The position numbers were made by a program, and so were the translations under genes. From Promethearchaeota archaeon Loki_b31 (lineage in GTDB: Archaea > Asgardarchaeota > Lokiarchaeia > Sigyniarchaeales > SOKP01): 64,000 bases of DNA. Of this stretch, positions 44,328-53,165 are shown piece by piece. The stretch is from assembly GCA_005222975.1 (NCBI GenBank), contig NJBI01000006.1, positions 38,698-102,697 of the forward strand. Direction: 5' to 3'. The notes below the pieces were generated by a model. That model was not told the DNA's origin, did not search any database, and saw nothing but the letters and a program-made list of their open reading frames with translations. Positions within the stretch are counted from its first letter, which is position 1; every line of letters starts with the position of its first letter.

Positions 44328-45335
44328 ATGAAATTAAAAAAAATTTTAGGTATTGAATCTACGGCTCACACTTGGAGTGTGGGTATTATAGGATTTGATG
44401 GAACGGTATTTAGTCTTGTAAATGATATGTATATTCCCGAAAAAGGTGGTCTTCATCCAGCTTTAGTAAAGGAGCAACATCTTAATAATTTTATGAATAT
44501 TATAAATAAGGCGTTATTAGAGGCAAGTATTTCAATACATGATATTGATTTAATCGCGTTTAGTAAGAGCCCTGGTTTAGGACCTATATTAAAAATTGGT
44601 GCCCAAGCTGCTAGAATGTTGACTCAACTGTTAGATATTCCAATAGTAGCGGTTAATCACTGCATTGCTCACATAGAAATTGGACGACTAATGTGTAAAA
44701 TTGAGGATCCTCTAACTTTATATGTATCAGGTGGGAATACGATTGTTAGTGCGTATGAGTCTGGAAGATATCAAATTTTTGGAGAGACTCTCGATATCCC
44801 TATTGGTAATTTAATAGATTCATTTGCCCGAGATGTTGGATTACCCCATCCAGGAGGTCCAAAAATCGAAAAATTAGCGTTTAACTCAAATAAATATTTG
44901 TCTTTGCCTTATGTTGTGAAAGGTATGGATTTATCTTTTTCAGGACTCTATACGGCCGCTAAGAGGTTATTAGAGTCCAAAGATTATAATAAGAAATATA
45001 ATTTAAACGATGTTGCTTATTCATTGCAAGAAACTGCTTTTGCTATGCTAACTGAAGTTACCGAAAGGGCTTTGGCTCACACGGAAAAAAAAGAAGTTCT
45101 ATTAACTGGTGGTGTTGCTGCTAATAAAAGGTTGCAAGAAATGATTAAATATATAAGTGCAGAACATAGCGCGAGGTTTGAAGTTGTTCCTTTAAAATAT
45201 TCGGGAGATAATGGCGCAATGATTGGATGGACTGGCTTTCTAAGGTATGAAGCTGAAGGGGGTCATACAGTTTTGGAAACGCAAATAAACCCTAAAGAAC
45301 GCATGGATCAAATCACAATTCCTTGGAGAGATTAG
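44328..45335 (+). CDS. kae1: tRNA N6-adenosine threonylcarbamoyltransferase Kae1
   Basis: The catalytic ASKHA-fold subunit of the KEOPS complex that makes t6A37 on ANN-decoding tRNAs. Motifs include LGIESTAHTWSVGI, AFSKSPGLGPILKIGAQAAR, the metal histidines in VNHCIAHIEIG, LYVSGGNTIV and LLTGGVAANKRL with a C-terminal YSGDNGAMIGWTG. The ATG at 44328 (MKLKKILGIE) is preferred to the upstream start in the track. Bud32 follows 13 bases downstream as a separate gene rather than the fused form of some archaea. Confidence 0.95.
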   Translation: MKLKKILGIESTAHTWSVGIIGFDGTVFSLVNDMYIPEKGGLHPALVKEQHLNNFMNIINKALLEASISIHDIDLIAFSKSPGLGPILKIGAQAARMLTQLLDIPIVAVNHCIAHIEIGRLMCKIEDPLTLYVSGGNTIVSAYESGRYQIFGETLDIPIGNLIDSFARDVGLPHPGGPKIEKLAFNSNKYLSLPYVVKGMDLSFSGLYTAAKRLLESKDYNKKYNLNDVAYSLQETAFAMLTEVTERALAHTEKKEVLLTGGVAANKRLQEMIKYISAEHSARFEVVPLKYSGDNGAMIGWTGFLRYEAEGGHTVLETQINPKERMDQITIPWRD

Positions 45336-45348
45336 GTGGTTTAAGAGA

Positions 45349-46023
45349 TTGATTAATGAGATTGTTATAGAAAAACTTTTTCACAAGGGTGCTGAAGCAA
45401 GTCTTTTCTACGGTCATTGGTTTGGTAAAGAAGTTATATTTAAACTCCGTATCCCTAAAAATTATCGTATAGAGCAGCTCGATAAAAAAATACGCGTTAG
45501 TCGAACCCTTAACGAGGCTAGAGCTCTGATAAAAGTTAAAAACTATGGTGTAAATGTTCCTCAAGTTTACGAAATTGACACTGAGAACTCTACAATCGTA
45601 ATGAAGTATATTAAAGGAGAAAAATTAAAAGATTTTATGAATTCAATAGAAGACGATAAAAAACAGCAAATCTATAATGAGATTGGTAAATATATCGCTA
45701 TTTTACACAAAAATGGCCATATTCATGGTGATATTACCACAAGCAATATCATTGTTACTCCAATTCAAGAAATTTTCATTATTGATTTTGGACTCCACAA
45801 TTACTCCGATTCCATTGAAGATAAAAGCGTTGATCTCCATCTTTTTAAAAGAGTTTTACTATCTTCTCATGGTGCTGATTATAAAATTTGTTTTGATGCC
45901 TTTTTAGACGGTTATCGCACAGAATATGGGAAAGCAAAAGTAAATGAAAGTAATGAAATCATAAGAAACATGACTACAATAGAAACAAGAGGTCGCTACA
46001 TCAAAAAGGAAGATAGAAAATAA
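45349..46023 (+). CDS. bud32: KEOPS complex kinase/ATPase Bud32
   Basis: A small RIO-like kinase of 224 residues that supports Kae1 as an ATPase in KEOPS. Motifs are KGAEASLFYG, KLRIPKNYR with the catalytic Lys, VSRTLNEARAL, the HIHGDITTSNIIV catalytic loop and IIDFGLHN in place of DFG. The start is TTG (MINEIVIEKL), as no ATG lies nearby. It directly follows Kae1. The two minus and plus ORFs overlapping it are shadows. Confidence 0.93.
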   Translation: MINEIVIEKLFHKGAEASLFYGHWFGKEVIFKLRIPKNYRIEQLDKKIRVSRTLNEARALIKVKNYGVNVPQVYEIDTENSTIVMKYIKGEKLKDFMNSIEDDKKQQIYNEIGKYIAILHKNGHIHGDITTSNIIVTPIQEIFIIDFGLHNYSDSIEDKSVDLHLFKRVLLSSHGADYKICFDAFLDGYRTEYGKAKVNESNEIIRNMTTIETRGRYIKKEDRK

Positions 46024-46289
46024 TGTAAAATTTTTTCACACTACCTTAAATTGTTAACATTAATTGTTCATTATAAAGATAAACACATCAAAATTATTTA
46101 CATCTGATATAGAGCCCTTTAAATACCTTCATATTCGGAGAGATAATTTTATATACAAGTTTAACTTATAAATTATTATTAAAAAGTTGGAATTTATTAA
46201 GGGCTAAGATTACTATAGCATTTGTAATTCTAAACAATACCACCTTTTGAATTTGAATTTAAAGATTAATAAGATTAGGGTTATTTAAA

Positions 46290-46511
46290 TTGCCAAAAAA
46301 TAAAAAAGAGAAGAAACCAAAAATGCAAAACATAACTATCAACATACCTGAGATATACGATGAAAATATTCAAAAATTAATAAAAATGAAAATAACAGCC
46401 AGTCGATCAGAAGCAATAAGAATTGCAATTCGAGAGTTCTTACACACCGAATATGATAATCTGAAGATACTTGGATATTTTGATTCTACTGGTCAAAATA
46501 AAAATCAATAA
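46290..46511 (+). CDS. Ribbon-helix-helix (CopG-like) DNA-binding protein
   Basis: A 73-residue protein with NITINIPEIYDENIQKLI, a beta strand then helix, and ITASRSEAIRIAIREFLHTE, a typical ribbon-helix-helix unit with a second helix. The N-terminus is lysine-rich. The TTG start adds 11 residues to the ATG at 46323. No toxin gene is adjacent, so a free-standing regulator is likely. The 3' end converges on S28e with 2 bases between stops. Confidence 0.7.
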   Translation: MPKNKKEKKPKMQNITINIPEIYDENIQKLIKMKITASRSEAIRIAIREFLHTEYDNLKILGYFDSTGQNKNQ

Positions 46512-46513
46512 TA

Positions 46514-46759
46514 TTATCTTCGCTTACGAATTTTTCGTGCTTCTCTTTCAACTTCCCTTAAAACAACAATATCGGCAATTTGTACAGGCCCCTTAACATT
46601 TCTCGTAAGAATTCGATTTTTATCGGGCCCTTCAAGAATTCTAACCTTAATTTGATTGATCTCGCCGGTTAAACCAGTTCTGCCAACAATTTGAAGAACC
46701 TCGGCAGGAATAGAGGCATCATACGCAGGTCTTCCTTTCTTTTTCTCAATCTTTACCAA
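46514..46759 (-). CDS. rps28e: Ribosomal protein S28e
   Basis: An 81-residue small-subunit protein with [39 protein letters not shown] and the invariant end [15 protein letters not shown]. It follows L7Ae by 14 bases, the common archaeal pair. The N-terminus carries a few extra basic residues ([16 protein letters not shown]). Confidence 0.95.
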   Translation of the reverse strand: MVKIEKKKGRPAYDASIPAEVLQIVGRTGLTGEINQIKVRILEGPDKNRILTRNVKGPVQIADIVVLREVEREARKIRKRR

Positions 46760-46773
46760 GGACTTTCACCGAA

Positions 46774-47145
46774 TTATTTTTTTAATGCTTCTAACTTTTT
46801 AATTATATCTTCTAAAGCTTTGTCGTTTCCAGTTCCAATAGTTTCAATTGCTACAGCAGATGACGCGATGTTAATTCGAGCGGCGTTTCCCAATTCTTTT
46901 TTTGTTGCTACATAACAATAGGGAATAGATTTTTCTTCGCAGAGCAATGGCACATGAAACAAAATTTCAGGTGGACTTACATCTTCCGCCATAATAACAA
47001 GCTTCGCCAAACTTCTTTCTATTGATTTGGTTACCTCATTCATTCCTTTCCTTATTTTCGAATCCCTAGTTCCTGCGATTGTACTTAATGCATCCTTGAT
47101 GTCATTTTTTATCGCATCAGGAACTTTAAATTTTATATAACTCAT
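46774..47145 (-). CDS. rpl7ae: Ribosomal protein L7Ae
   Basis: The archaeal kink-turn-binding protein, 123 residues from the ATG at 47145 (MSYIKFKVPD); the track start at 47160 uses a TTG. It has IRKGMNEVTKSIERSLAKLV, MAEDVSPPEILFHVPLLCEE and ATKKELGNAARINI, the k-turn binding signatures. It serves the large ribosomal subunit, C/D box RNPs and RNase P. It precedes S28e in an operon. Confidence 0.95.
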   Translation of the reverse strand: MSYIKFKVPDAIKNDIKDALSTIAGTRDSKIRKGMNEVTKSIERSLAKLVIMAEDVSPPEILFHVPLLCEEKSIPYCYVATKKELGNAARINIASSAVAIETIGTGNDKALEDIIKKLEALKK

Positions 47146-47160
47146 TTTTTCTCTTTCCAA

Positions 47161-47411
47161 TATATATTTCTAATATATTATCATAAATCATCGATTTTTA
47201 ATATGGAATTAAATATAAGATTTAAAATAAAATTTTGGATTTACACTAAAAATAAGAGAAAATGGTCATAACCTATAAACACATAAGATTTACATCGAAA
47301 ATATGAACTATTTTTAGAATTGATAAAGTAAACATCCAAAAAGTGAAATCCAACATCATGGATAAGATCATATCTAAGAATTATTCGAATCTTTTAGAAT
47401 TCAATAAATAA
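47161..47411. other. Gene-free stretch before the decayed ORF
   Basis: About 250 bases of very AT-rich sequence. It contains a short protein-like stretch on the plus strand (NIQKVKSNIMDKIISKNYSN, stop at about 47410) without clear origin. It may be a further remnant of the mobile DNA that brought the LAGLIDADG gene. The promoter of the L7Ae-S28e operon should lie at its left end. Confidence 0.3.
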
Positions 47412-47776
47412 TACGAGTTTTTATGCTTAGTTTTTAACAATTTTACGGGTGTAGTAACTATAGCTATTCTTAACGAAACCTTGAATACCCAAATTAGCGA
47501 GCTCAACGAATATTACGACGTTAAAATAGCCCCACCTGATAACCCCCTAGAGGTAAAGGTGATACGATTATTAATATCCCTCAACAATCAGAAAATAAAA
47601 GCCCTCCAAAAAGTCAACCGAAACCTACCAAATCAGATGGAAAATTTTGGGAAAACTTACAACGAGGAATTTCAGAGTTTATAAAAGGATTTAAGGAGTT
47701 TTTTGTAAAATCAGACGAAGAAATTAACAGAGAACTCAAGAAGAAGGAACATAAAAAAAATATATATGAGAAATAG
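47412..47776 (+). pseudogene. Frameshifted ORF remnant upstream of the homing endonuclease
   Basis: Two frames join into one protein-like sequence. The first runs from 47412 and includes AILNETLNTQISELNEYYDV then KIAPPDNP; the second, phase shifted by one, is open from 47543 to the TAG at 47774-47776 and includes GKGDTIINIPQQSENKSPP and FWENLQRGISEFIKGFKEFF. The switch occurs at or near a run of five C at 47543. The parts together would give a protein of about 120 residues ending in a charged KEHKKNIYEK. I do not recognise it. The track shows only the first part (67 aa). Confidence 0.35.
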
Positions 47777-47793
47777 AATCTAAAAGGTGGCTC

Positions 47794-49458
47794 ATGCGAG
47801 AATATACTGAAAAAGAAAAAGAAAAAGAAAAAAAGAAAAAAGGTGAAAAAATCAGTGAGAATCTTGAAAATGAGTTTCAACCTGAAGAAAAACAACAAAA
47901 AAACGATGAAATGGAAAATGATTTCATTCCCATTGATGATAACCCTAATAACACAGATAAACTTGATAACGAGTTTGAACCAATAGACGATGCAGAATTA
48001 AAACCAAAATCTTCTTTACGAAAAACCCAGCAAGAAATTCAAAAAGCTAAAGATGATAAAAAAATCATAGTTTTAGAAGAAAGTGGAGATTTAGCTGAAA
48101 TGATTACTATCGCTCTTGGAGATGGATGTATTCCCAAAAATGCAGAGAGTTTTAAAGTAACATTAAACAGGTCTGAAGAAAAACAATATACAAAATATGT
48201 ATATGAATTAATGGAAAAGCAATATAATGCGATTAATTTATTGGATGACCTTAAGGCAGAAGTTGGTAACTTAGTTCCTAAGAGTGAAAAACCTAAGGGT
48301 AAATTGTCAAATGAAAAGCTATCAGTATATTTAGGGTTTGAAGAGAGATATATTCGCAAATTAAAGACAATTATTAAATCAAAAAACCCTGATTTTACTT
48401 TTTCTGAAGATCAATTGAATCAAATGCTTAAAAATTTAGAAGAGAGGTTTTGTGCAGAAAAAATTCAAGATTGTGTCAAAATGCTTCAAAAGTATAAGAT
48501 TTCAAATAAAATTTTGGAATATAGACATCAACAGTGGAATAAATATAATCCCAACTTGAAATTTGATTTCTTTTTGAACTTGGATAATACCGATAAAGGT
48601 TATTATTTCGGTTTATTGTTAGCAGATGGACTGTCTGAAAAAGGTGCTAATATTGGATTATTTTTGGAAAAAGAAGATAAAGATGTTATCATAAGATTTC
48701 GAAAAACTCTCGGAATCTCCAATGAAATCGAACATAAGATATCTAAACGAAAGAAAAAAACAGGAGAGTTTTCAGAAGATTTTGGAGTTAGAGTTGGCTG
48801 TAAACCCATGCTTGATGATTTAAAAAAATTAGGTTTTTTCGATTTTAAAGAAGGTAAACCTCTCCCTGAAGGATTTTTCTCAAAATTAGATAGAAATGTA
48901 GCTTTGTCTATTTTGTGCGGTTTCTACGATGGGGATGGAGAACAAGGTACTACAAAGATTCATAATACAAATAGATTATTCCTAGAGCAGATAAGAAGAG
49001 AATTTAATATAAAGAATAATGTTCAGCTAAAAAGAAAGGGTGGGAAAACCATAAAATATTCAGTACAATGTAGGGAATACATAGGCGATTTAAAGGATAG
49101 ATGGTACCTATCTCTAGGTGCTAAGGTTTTTAACGAAATGATGGAATCCTTTGAGGATAGCATGGAAAGAAAGCGAGAATACTATCCGGTAAGTACTCAC
49201 AAATTTGCATTTGAAGACTTAAAAGATACAATAAAAAATAGAAACAATCTCGAGAACATTCTACGGATGGCACCAGTTACCATTCTAATTAATAAGTTTG
49301 ATGTATCTTTTCAGACTTTTAAGAGACTTTGCAATGAATTTAATGTAGGACCGTTACCTCATTCATATTGGAAAAAAATTGAAAATAAAGATTGGAAAGC
49401 CGATTTTGAAGATAAATTTAAGACTTTCAAAAAAAATTATTTAGGGAACGAATTTTAA
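47794..49458 (+). CDS. Free-standing LAGLIDADG homing endonuclease with acidic N-terminal tail
   Basis: A 554-residue protein. Two canonical LAGLIDADG helices are seen in the C-terminal half, YYFGLLLADG (about 269-279) and ALSILCGFYDGDG (about 370-382), with the usual spacing and following sheet sequence (TTKIHNTNRLFLEQIRREF). A third such motif, LAEMITIALGDG (100-111), starts a homing-endonuclease-like half domain followed by KVTLNRSEEKQYTKYVYELM and then a helical linker (160-260). The first 75 residues are low-complexity and acidic with recurring ENEF/ENDF/DNEF-plus-P units. No intein splicing motif or host exon is seen, so it is free-standing. It sits in a ribosomal-protein and polymerase neighbourhood. 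Confidence 0.8.
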   Translation: MREYTEKEKEKEKKKKGEKISENLENEFQPEEKQQKNDEMENDFIPIDDNPNNTDKLDNEFEPIDDAELKPKSSLRKTQQEIQKAKDDKKIIVLEESGDLAEMITIALGDGCIPKNAESFKVTLNRSEEKQYTKYVYELMEKQYNAINLLDDLKAEVGNLVPKSEKPKGKLSNEKLSVYLGFEERYIRKLKTIIKSKNPDFTFSEDQLNQMLKNLEERFCAEKIQDCVKMLQKYKISNKILEYRHQQWNKYNPNLKFDFFLNLDNTDKGYYFGLLLADGLSEKGANIGLFLEKEDKDVIIRFRKTLGISNEIEHKISKRKKKTGEFSEDFGVRVGCKPMLDDLKKLGFFDFKEGKPLPEGFFSKLDRNVALSILCGFYDGDGEQGTTKIHNTNRLFLEQIRREFNIKNNVQLKRKGGKTIKYSVQCREYIGDLKDRWYLSLGAKVFNEMMESFEDSMERKREYYPVSTHKFAFEDLKDTIKNRNNLENILRMAPVTILINKFDVSFQTFKRLCNEFNVGPLPHSYWKKIENKDWKADFEDKFKTFKKNYLGNEF

Positions 49459-49466
49459 ACTATAAA

Positions 49467-49502
49467 AGAAAAGTTTTTCTAAAATGGATTATTTTTTTTT
49501 TT
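49467..49502 (+). terminator. T-run terminator after the homing endonuclease
   Basis: AGAAAAgtTTTTCT (49467-49480) and a run of eleven T (49492-49502) follow the endonuclease stop. The T-run is a strong archaeal termination signal and separates this gene from rpo10. Confidence 0.5.
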
Positions 49503-49526
49503 ATCATATAAATATAGGTATTAAAG

Positions 49527-49727
49527 ATGATTATACCGATCAGATGCTTTTCATGTGGCCGCCTTATAGCCCATATCTATAAACCTTATTTGGAACTTAT
49601 TGAAAAAGGAGAAAGCGCTGAATACGCTTTTAAAGAGTTGGGTATTGAGAGGTTCTGTTGTAAAAGAATGATTGTCTCGCATGTAGACTTGATAGATGAG
49701 CTATTAAAGTTCCCAAGGCTACAATAA
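49527..49727 (+). CDS. rpo10: RNA polymerase subunit Rpo10 (RpoN)
   Basis: A 66-residue zinc-binding polymerase subunit with the hallmark MIIPIRCFSCGRLIAHIY and ERFCCKRMIVSHVDL, i.e. CFSCG and CCKRM. It connects to Rpo3 and Rpo11 in the assembly platform. A TATA-like tatcatataaatatagg lies just upstream of its ATG, so it has its own promoter. It stands apart from its usual S9/L13 neighbours. Confidence 0.95.
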   Translation: MIIPIRCFSCGRLIAHIYKPYLELIEKGESAEYAFKELGIERFCCKRMIVSHVDLIDELLKFPRLQ

Positions 49728-49787
49728 GCTAAAAATGTTATCTTAAATATAGTTTTTCAGAATTAGAGTTAAAAAGTAATATTTTTT

Positions 49788-49970
49788 TTACTCTTTACCA
49801 TAAACGCTAGTCCATCTTACTTTTCTTGGATTACGCTTCTGTACCAACATAGCGACTCTACATTTATGTGTACAGAAATCTAGAATAGTTCCATCTTTCT
49901 TAATGTACATGTGTCCCCTTCCTATTAAGACATCCCCCTGACAAAAAGAGCATTTCTTTACTTTAACCAT
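49788..49970 (-). CDS. rpl24e: Ribosomal protein L24e
   Basis: A 60-residue zinc-ribbon ribosomal protein with KKCSFCQGDVLIGRGHMYIK and DFCTHKCRVAMLVQKRNPRKVRWT, four Cys in two pairs. It follows S6e on the same strand by 32 bases. In many archaea L24e adjoins S28e and L7Ae; here it is separated from them by the endonuclease and rpo10. Confidence 0.95.
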   Translation of the reverse strand: MVKVKKCSFCQGDVLIGRGHMYIKKDGTILDFCTHKCRVAMLVQKRNPRKVRWTSVYGKE

Positions 49971-50002
49971 CGAATTTTCATCTCGCTCTGTTAATTAGAT
50001 TA

Positions 50003-50404
50003 TTATTCTTTCACTTTAAAGAGTTCAGTTTCTCCATATTTTACAACTTTAAGATTAAGTAACGTCATATCAAAAGAGACTTCGTTTCCCCTAACCATTT
50101 TTCTTCTTTTTTCTCCTTTTCTCTTTGGTTTATAACCAATAGCTTTTTTTGAAACTAAAATTCTCTTTTTTACGGGGCCGTGAACGTCTTTTCTCATAGG
50201 AAAACCGCTTTCGTCGGAACCACCCATGATTTGAAATTCGTAGTTAGGAAACCCAATTAGACCCCCTTTTATGACTTCCCCAATCTTCATGCCCTCAAAA
50301 CGGAATTTCTTTTCATCGATCTCAATTAATTTAGATAATCCCTTTCCCGGGCCTTCACTTCCCCCAGAAATATTTAGCTTATATACTCTTTTCTCTGAAC
50401 TCAT
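50003..50404 (-). CDS. rps6e: Ribosomal protein S6e
   Basis: A ribosomal small-subunit protein of about 133 residues from the ATG at 50404 (MSSEKRVYKLNISGG); the track adds six residues. Signatures are FRFEGMKIGEVIKGGLIG, FQIMGGSDESGFPMRKDVHG and KRKGEKRRKMVRGN. It is intact and precedes L24e. Confidence 0.95.
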   Translation of the reverse strand: MSSEKRVYKLNISGGSEGPGKGLSKLIEIDEKKFRFEGMKIGEVIKGGLIGFPNYEFQIMGGSDESGFPMRKDVHGPVKKRILVSKKAIGYKPKRKGEKRRKMVRGNEVSFDMTLLNLKVVKYGETELFKVKE

Positions 50405-50571
50405 AATTATCGAACTAACCAAAAGGAAATTACTAAGAAGAATGTCCTAAAATTTAAATATTTTATTGATTTTTGAGAGTTTTAGAATTTTTCAGAATAA
50501 TTTATTAAAAATAAAATTTATTTTAAAGATCAGTACCTATTAAAAATATAGAAAAAAATTGGGTTTAAAAT

Positions 50572-51396
50572 TTGCAAATTTTCGAGGCGCTAGAGTTACG
50601 CGAATTTCCTTATTTCTTGACTGTTGATGTTGAGGAAGGAGAAATTGTTGAAAAAGTTATAATGGATGATCTTAATAGTCGTAAAGTTTATTTGCTTATA
50701 GATCACGATACTAAAAGGATTTGGACTTACAATGGCCCTAATAGCTCTTTAAAACTTCAAGTTTTCGGAGGTATTTTAGCGGGAATGTTCCGTAAACAAT
50801 TAAGATTGTTCTACAGAATATATTCGTTAAATTTCTATTCTAAAGATAGGCCAGAGTTTCAAGAAGTAATGGATAAACCTATTGGAGCTGGAAGGGCAAG
50901 ATCTATCGATAAAAAGGATTTCTCTGATTCAGGAATGCAAAAAACAGCAAGAGAAATGATTATTCGCAATCCCAGATTAAGTAGAGCTATGGAAAATATA
51001 AATCTCTGTTCTAAACCGGAAGACCTTAAGAGAATCTTCATAATTGTTGGCGGCATTATTTATTCCGAAGAAGAGGTTCCAGAAGCTATGCTCATTGAGG
51101 AAAAAAGTTCCGCTAACCTTGTAAAAATGGGGAGATTGAATAATGGTTTCACATTATTTGACGATCGGAACTATTCTACACGAATAATTGTAAAAGATAG
51201 AGTAATTCAAGGGATTGAACTCTTTGTCCGTAATAACGATGAAATGCCCTCTTTACGCATCAAATCGCCTATAATTCACGAAGATAAAATAAGTGAAGAA
51301 GGTGATATGGAAAAATTGATTACTTCCTTCGAAATTCCTGACTCGATGCCAGATATCGAAGCAACGGAAGGTGAAAACCAAAACAAAAATACTTAA
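50572..51396 (+). CDS. Protein with possible gelsolin-like N-terminal domain
   Basis: A 274-residue cytoplasmic protein. The N-terminal third has SRKVYLLIDHDTKRIWTYNG followed by GPNSSLKLQVFGGILAGMF, which resembles the beginning of gelsolin-type repeats (VYLLD...IWVW.G...S...K). Asgard archaea encode gelsolin-like actin-binding proteins, so an actin-related role is possible but inferred from this one segment. The remaining 170 residues form at least one more alpha/beta region (LKRIFIIVGGIIYSEEEVPE, STRIIVKDRVIQGIELFV) and an acidic tail. The start is TTG. The gene stands alone between S6e and Fae-Hps. Confidence 0.5.
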   Translation: MQIFEALELREFPYFLTVDVEEGEIVEKVIMDDLNSRKVYLLIDHDTKRIWTYNGPNSSLKLQVFGGILAGMFRKQLRLFYRIYSLNFYSKDRPEFQEVMDKPIGAGRARSIDKKDFSDSGMQKTAREMIIRNPRLSRAMENINLCSKPEDLKRIFIIVGGIIYSEEEVPEAMLIEEKSSANLVKMGRLNNGFTLFDDRNYSTRIIVKDRVIQGIELFVRNNDEMPSLRIKSPIIHEDKISEEGDMEKLITSFEIPDSMPDIEATEGENQNKNT

Positions 51397-51641
51397 AAAA
51401 GTTAAAATGATTCTTTTAATAAATCCTAAAGCAAATAAACCCTACTGAGAAATACAAAACCGATTTCTTTAAAATACATAACAATATTAATATTTATAAT
51501 TATCTACTCTCTCACTTTTTTCAATTTCATTAAAGATAATTATATAATGGAGAATTTACTCTAATTTAATGTAGTTAAGTATTATTTTATAATATCTAAA
51601 AAATATAGAATTTTAAATAGATAATAATTGCGTTGTTTTAT

Positions 51642-52913
51642 ATGGCTAAAACTGACTATTTTATAGGAGAAGCACTTCTAGGTTCTGGGAGCTCAGTCGC
51701 TCATATCGATCTAATCATCGGCTCCAAAGATGGACCCGTGGGAATATCTTTTGCTAATGCCCTTAGTAACCCTTCAATAGGCCATGGAGGGCTTCTAGCG
51801 TGTATTAGACCGAATTTATTAACTAAACCTGTTAGTTTGGTAATTCCAAAAGTAACTGTCTCAAAAATGGAAGAAGCTAATAAAATTTTTGGGCCAGCTC
51901 AAGCCGCTGTTGCTAAAGCAATAGCGGATGCTGTCGAAGAAAACCTCATTCCGATGAATAAAATTGATGAATGGCTTTTAATTGTGAGCGTTTTTATTCA
52001 TCCTGAAGCAAAAGATTATAGGAAAATATATCAGTATAATTATGGTGCTACAAAATTAGCTATTCAAAGGGCTTTAAAAAATTATCCTCCAATTGAGAAA
52101 ATTTTCTACGATAAGGATCGCGCGAAACATCCTGTTGCTGGATTAAGAGTTCCAAGACTTTGGAGACCGCCCTATATACAAGTTGCTTTAGATGCGCCAA
52201 GTTTGGAACATCAATTGAAAGTTGTTAAGCAACTCCCAAAAAGCGATAGAATCATTTTAGAAATTGGAACCCCGTTTCTTAAGAAATATGGAGTAGAGGC
52301 AATTGAAAAGATACGGGAGATTGCTCCGGAGAAATTCATTGTCGCTGATTTAAAAACGCTTGACGTCGGCAAATTAGAGGTGGATTTTGCTTTTGATGCT
52401 ACTGCCGACGCCGTAGTAGCAAGTGGTTTGGCATCTCCCAAATCAATTGATAAGTTTCTATTAGAAGCAAGACGTCTTGGAATTTATGGGTTCGTTGACA
52501 CAATGGAAGTGGTTGATCCCATCGAGAAATTAAAGCAATTGAAACAAATACCCGATGTTGTCATTCTTCATAGAGCGATAGATGTAGAAAGCGCCATAGA
52601 AGGTTCAGATGACGCCCAAAAACAAAAATGGCAATTCGTTCCTAAAATAAAAGAACTGTATGCTGATAAAAAATTAGCATCTGGAAAAGATCGCGTGTTA
52701 GTAGCAGTTGCTGGAGGAATCGAACCATCTACAGCTGAATATGCTCTAAAAATGAAAGCAGATATCTTAATAGTCGGTAGATATATTACTTCCAGCAAAG
52801 ATATTAAGAACTCCATGCGTCAATTCATCAACATCTTGCCGGGATACTCTGATATAGACCTAAAGCGGATACATGTAGACGACGACGATATTAACAGCCT
52901 AAAATCTAAATAA
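51642..52913 (+). CDS. fae-hps: Bifunctional formaldehyde-activating enzyme/3-hexulose-6-phosphate synthase
   Basis: A 423-residue fusion. The N-terminal Fae domain (about 1-160) has GEALLGSGSSVAHIDLIIGS, with the catalytic His, SNPSIGHGGLLACI and VTVSKMEEANKIFGPAQAAV; it condenses formaldehyde with tetrahydromethanopterin. The C-terminal Hps domain has IQVALDAPSLEHQLKVV, EIGTPFLKKYG, FIVADLKTLDVG and VAVAGGIEPSTAEYAL, a decarboxylase-like barrel that joins formaldehyde to ribulose 5-phosphate or, in reverse, makes ribulose 5-phosphate. In archaea lacking the oxidative pentose phosphate route it supplies pentoses. The ATG at 51642 (MAKTDYFIG) is preferred. Confidence 0.95.
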   Translation: MAKTDYFIGEALLGSGSSVAHIDLIIGSKDGPVGISFANALSNPSIGHGGLLACIRPNLLTKPVSLVIPKVTVSKMEEANKIFGPAQAAVAKAIADAVEENLIPMNKIDEWLLIVSVFIHPEAKDYRKIYQYNYGATKLAIQRALKNYPPIEKIFYDKDRAKHPVAGLRVPRLWRPPYIQVALDAPSLEHQLKVVKQLPKSDRIILEIGTPFLKKYGVEAIEKIREIAPEKFIVADLKTLDVGKLEVDFAFDATADAVVASGLASPKSIDKFLLEARRLGIYGFVDTMEVVDPIEKLKQLKQIPDVVILHRAIDVESAIEGSDDAQKQKWQFVPKIKELYADKKLASGKDRVLVAVAGGIEPSTAEYALKMKADILIVGRYITSSKDIKNSMRQFINILPGYSDIDLKRIHVDDDDINSLKSK

Positions 52914-53165
52914 ATTTTAATTTTTTACCTTCTCTTTTTATTTCCCATAATAAAATTTAAACATCCATTAACTCTTAAAATTAAAAAAGAAAGAAATAAA
53001 TAAAAACCAAGAATTCAGTTCAGTTCAGTTCTAATTAAAAAGCATTCTCCATTTCCTATTTTCAACAATTCCTAATATTTCAATCAATTAAAAGATAACT
53101 ACATTTATATAAATTGAATCATATTATAATTAAGAAAAATCCATAAAGTAAATCAGTGAATAACC

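Noticed and set aside
47614-47898. 94-residue minus ORF with long phenylalanine runs
   Set aside because: Low-complexity shadow of the lysine/glutamate-rich N-terminus of the homing endonuclease.
53019-53035. Three-unit TTCAG tandem repeat
   Set aside because: Too short for a functional repeat; no array or neighbouring structure.
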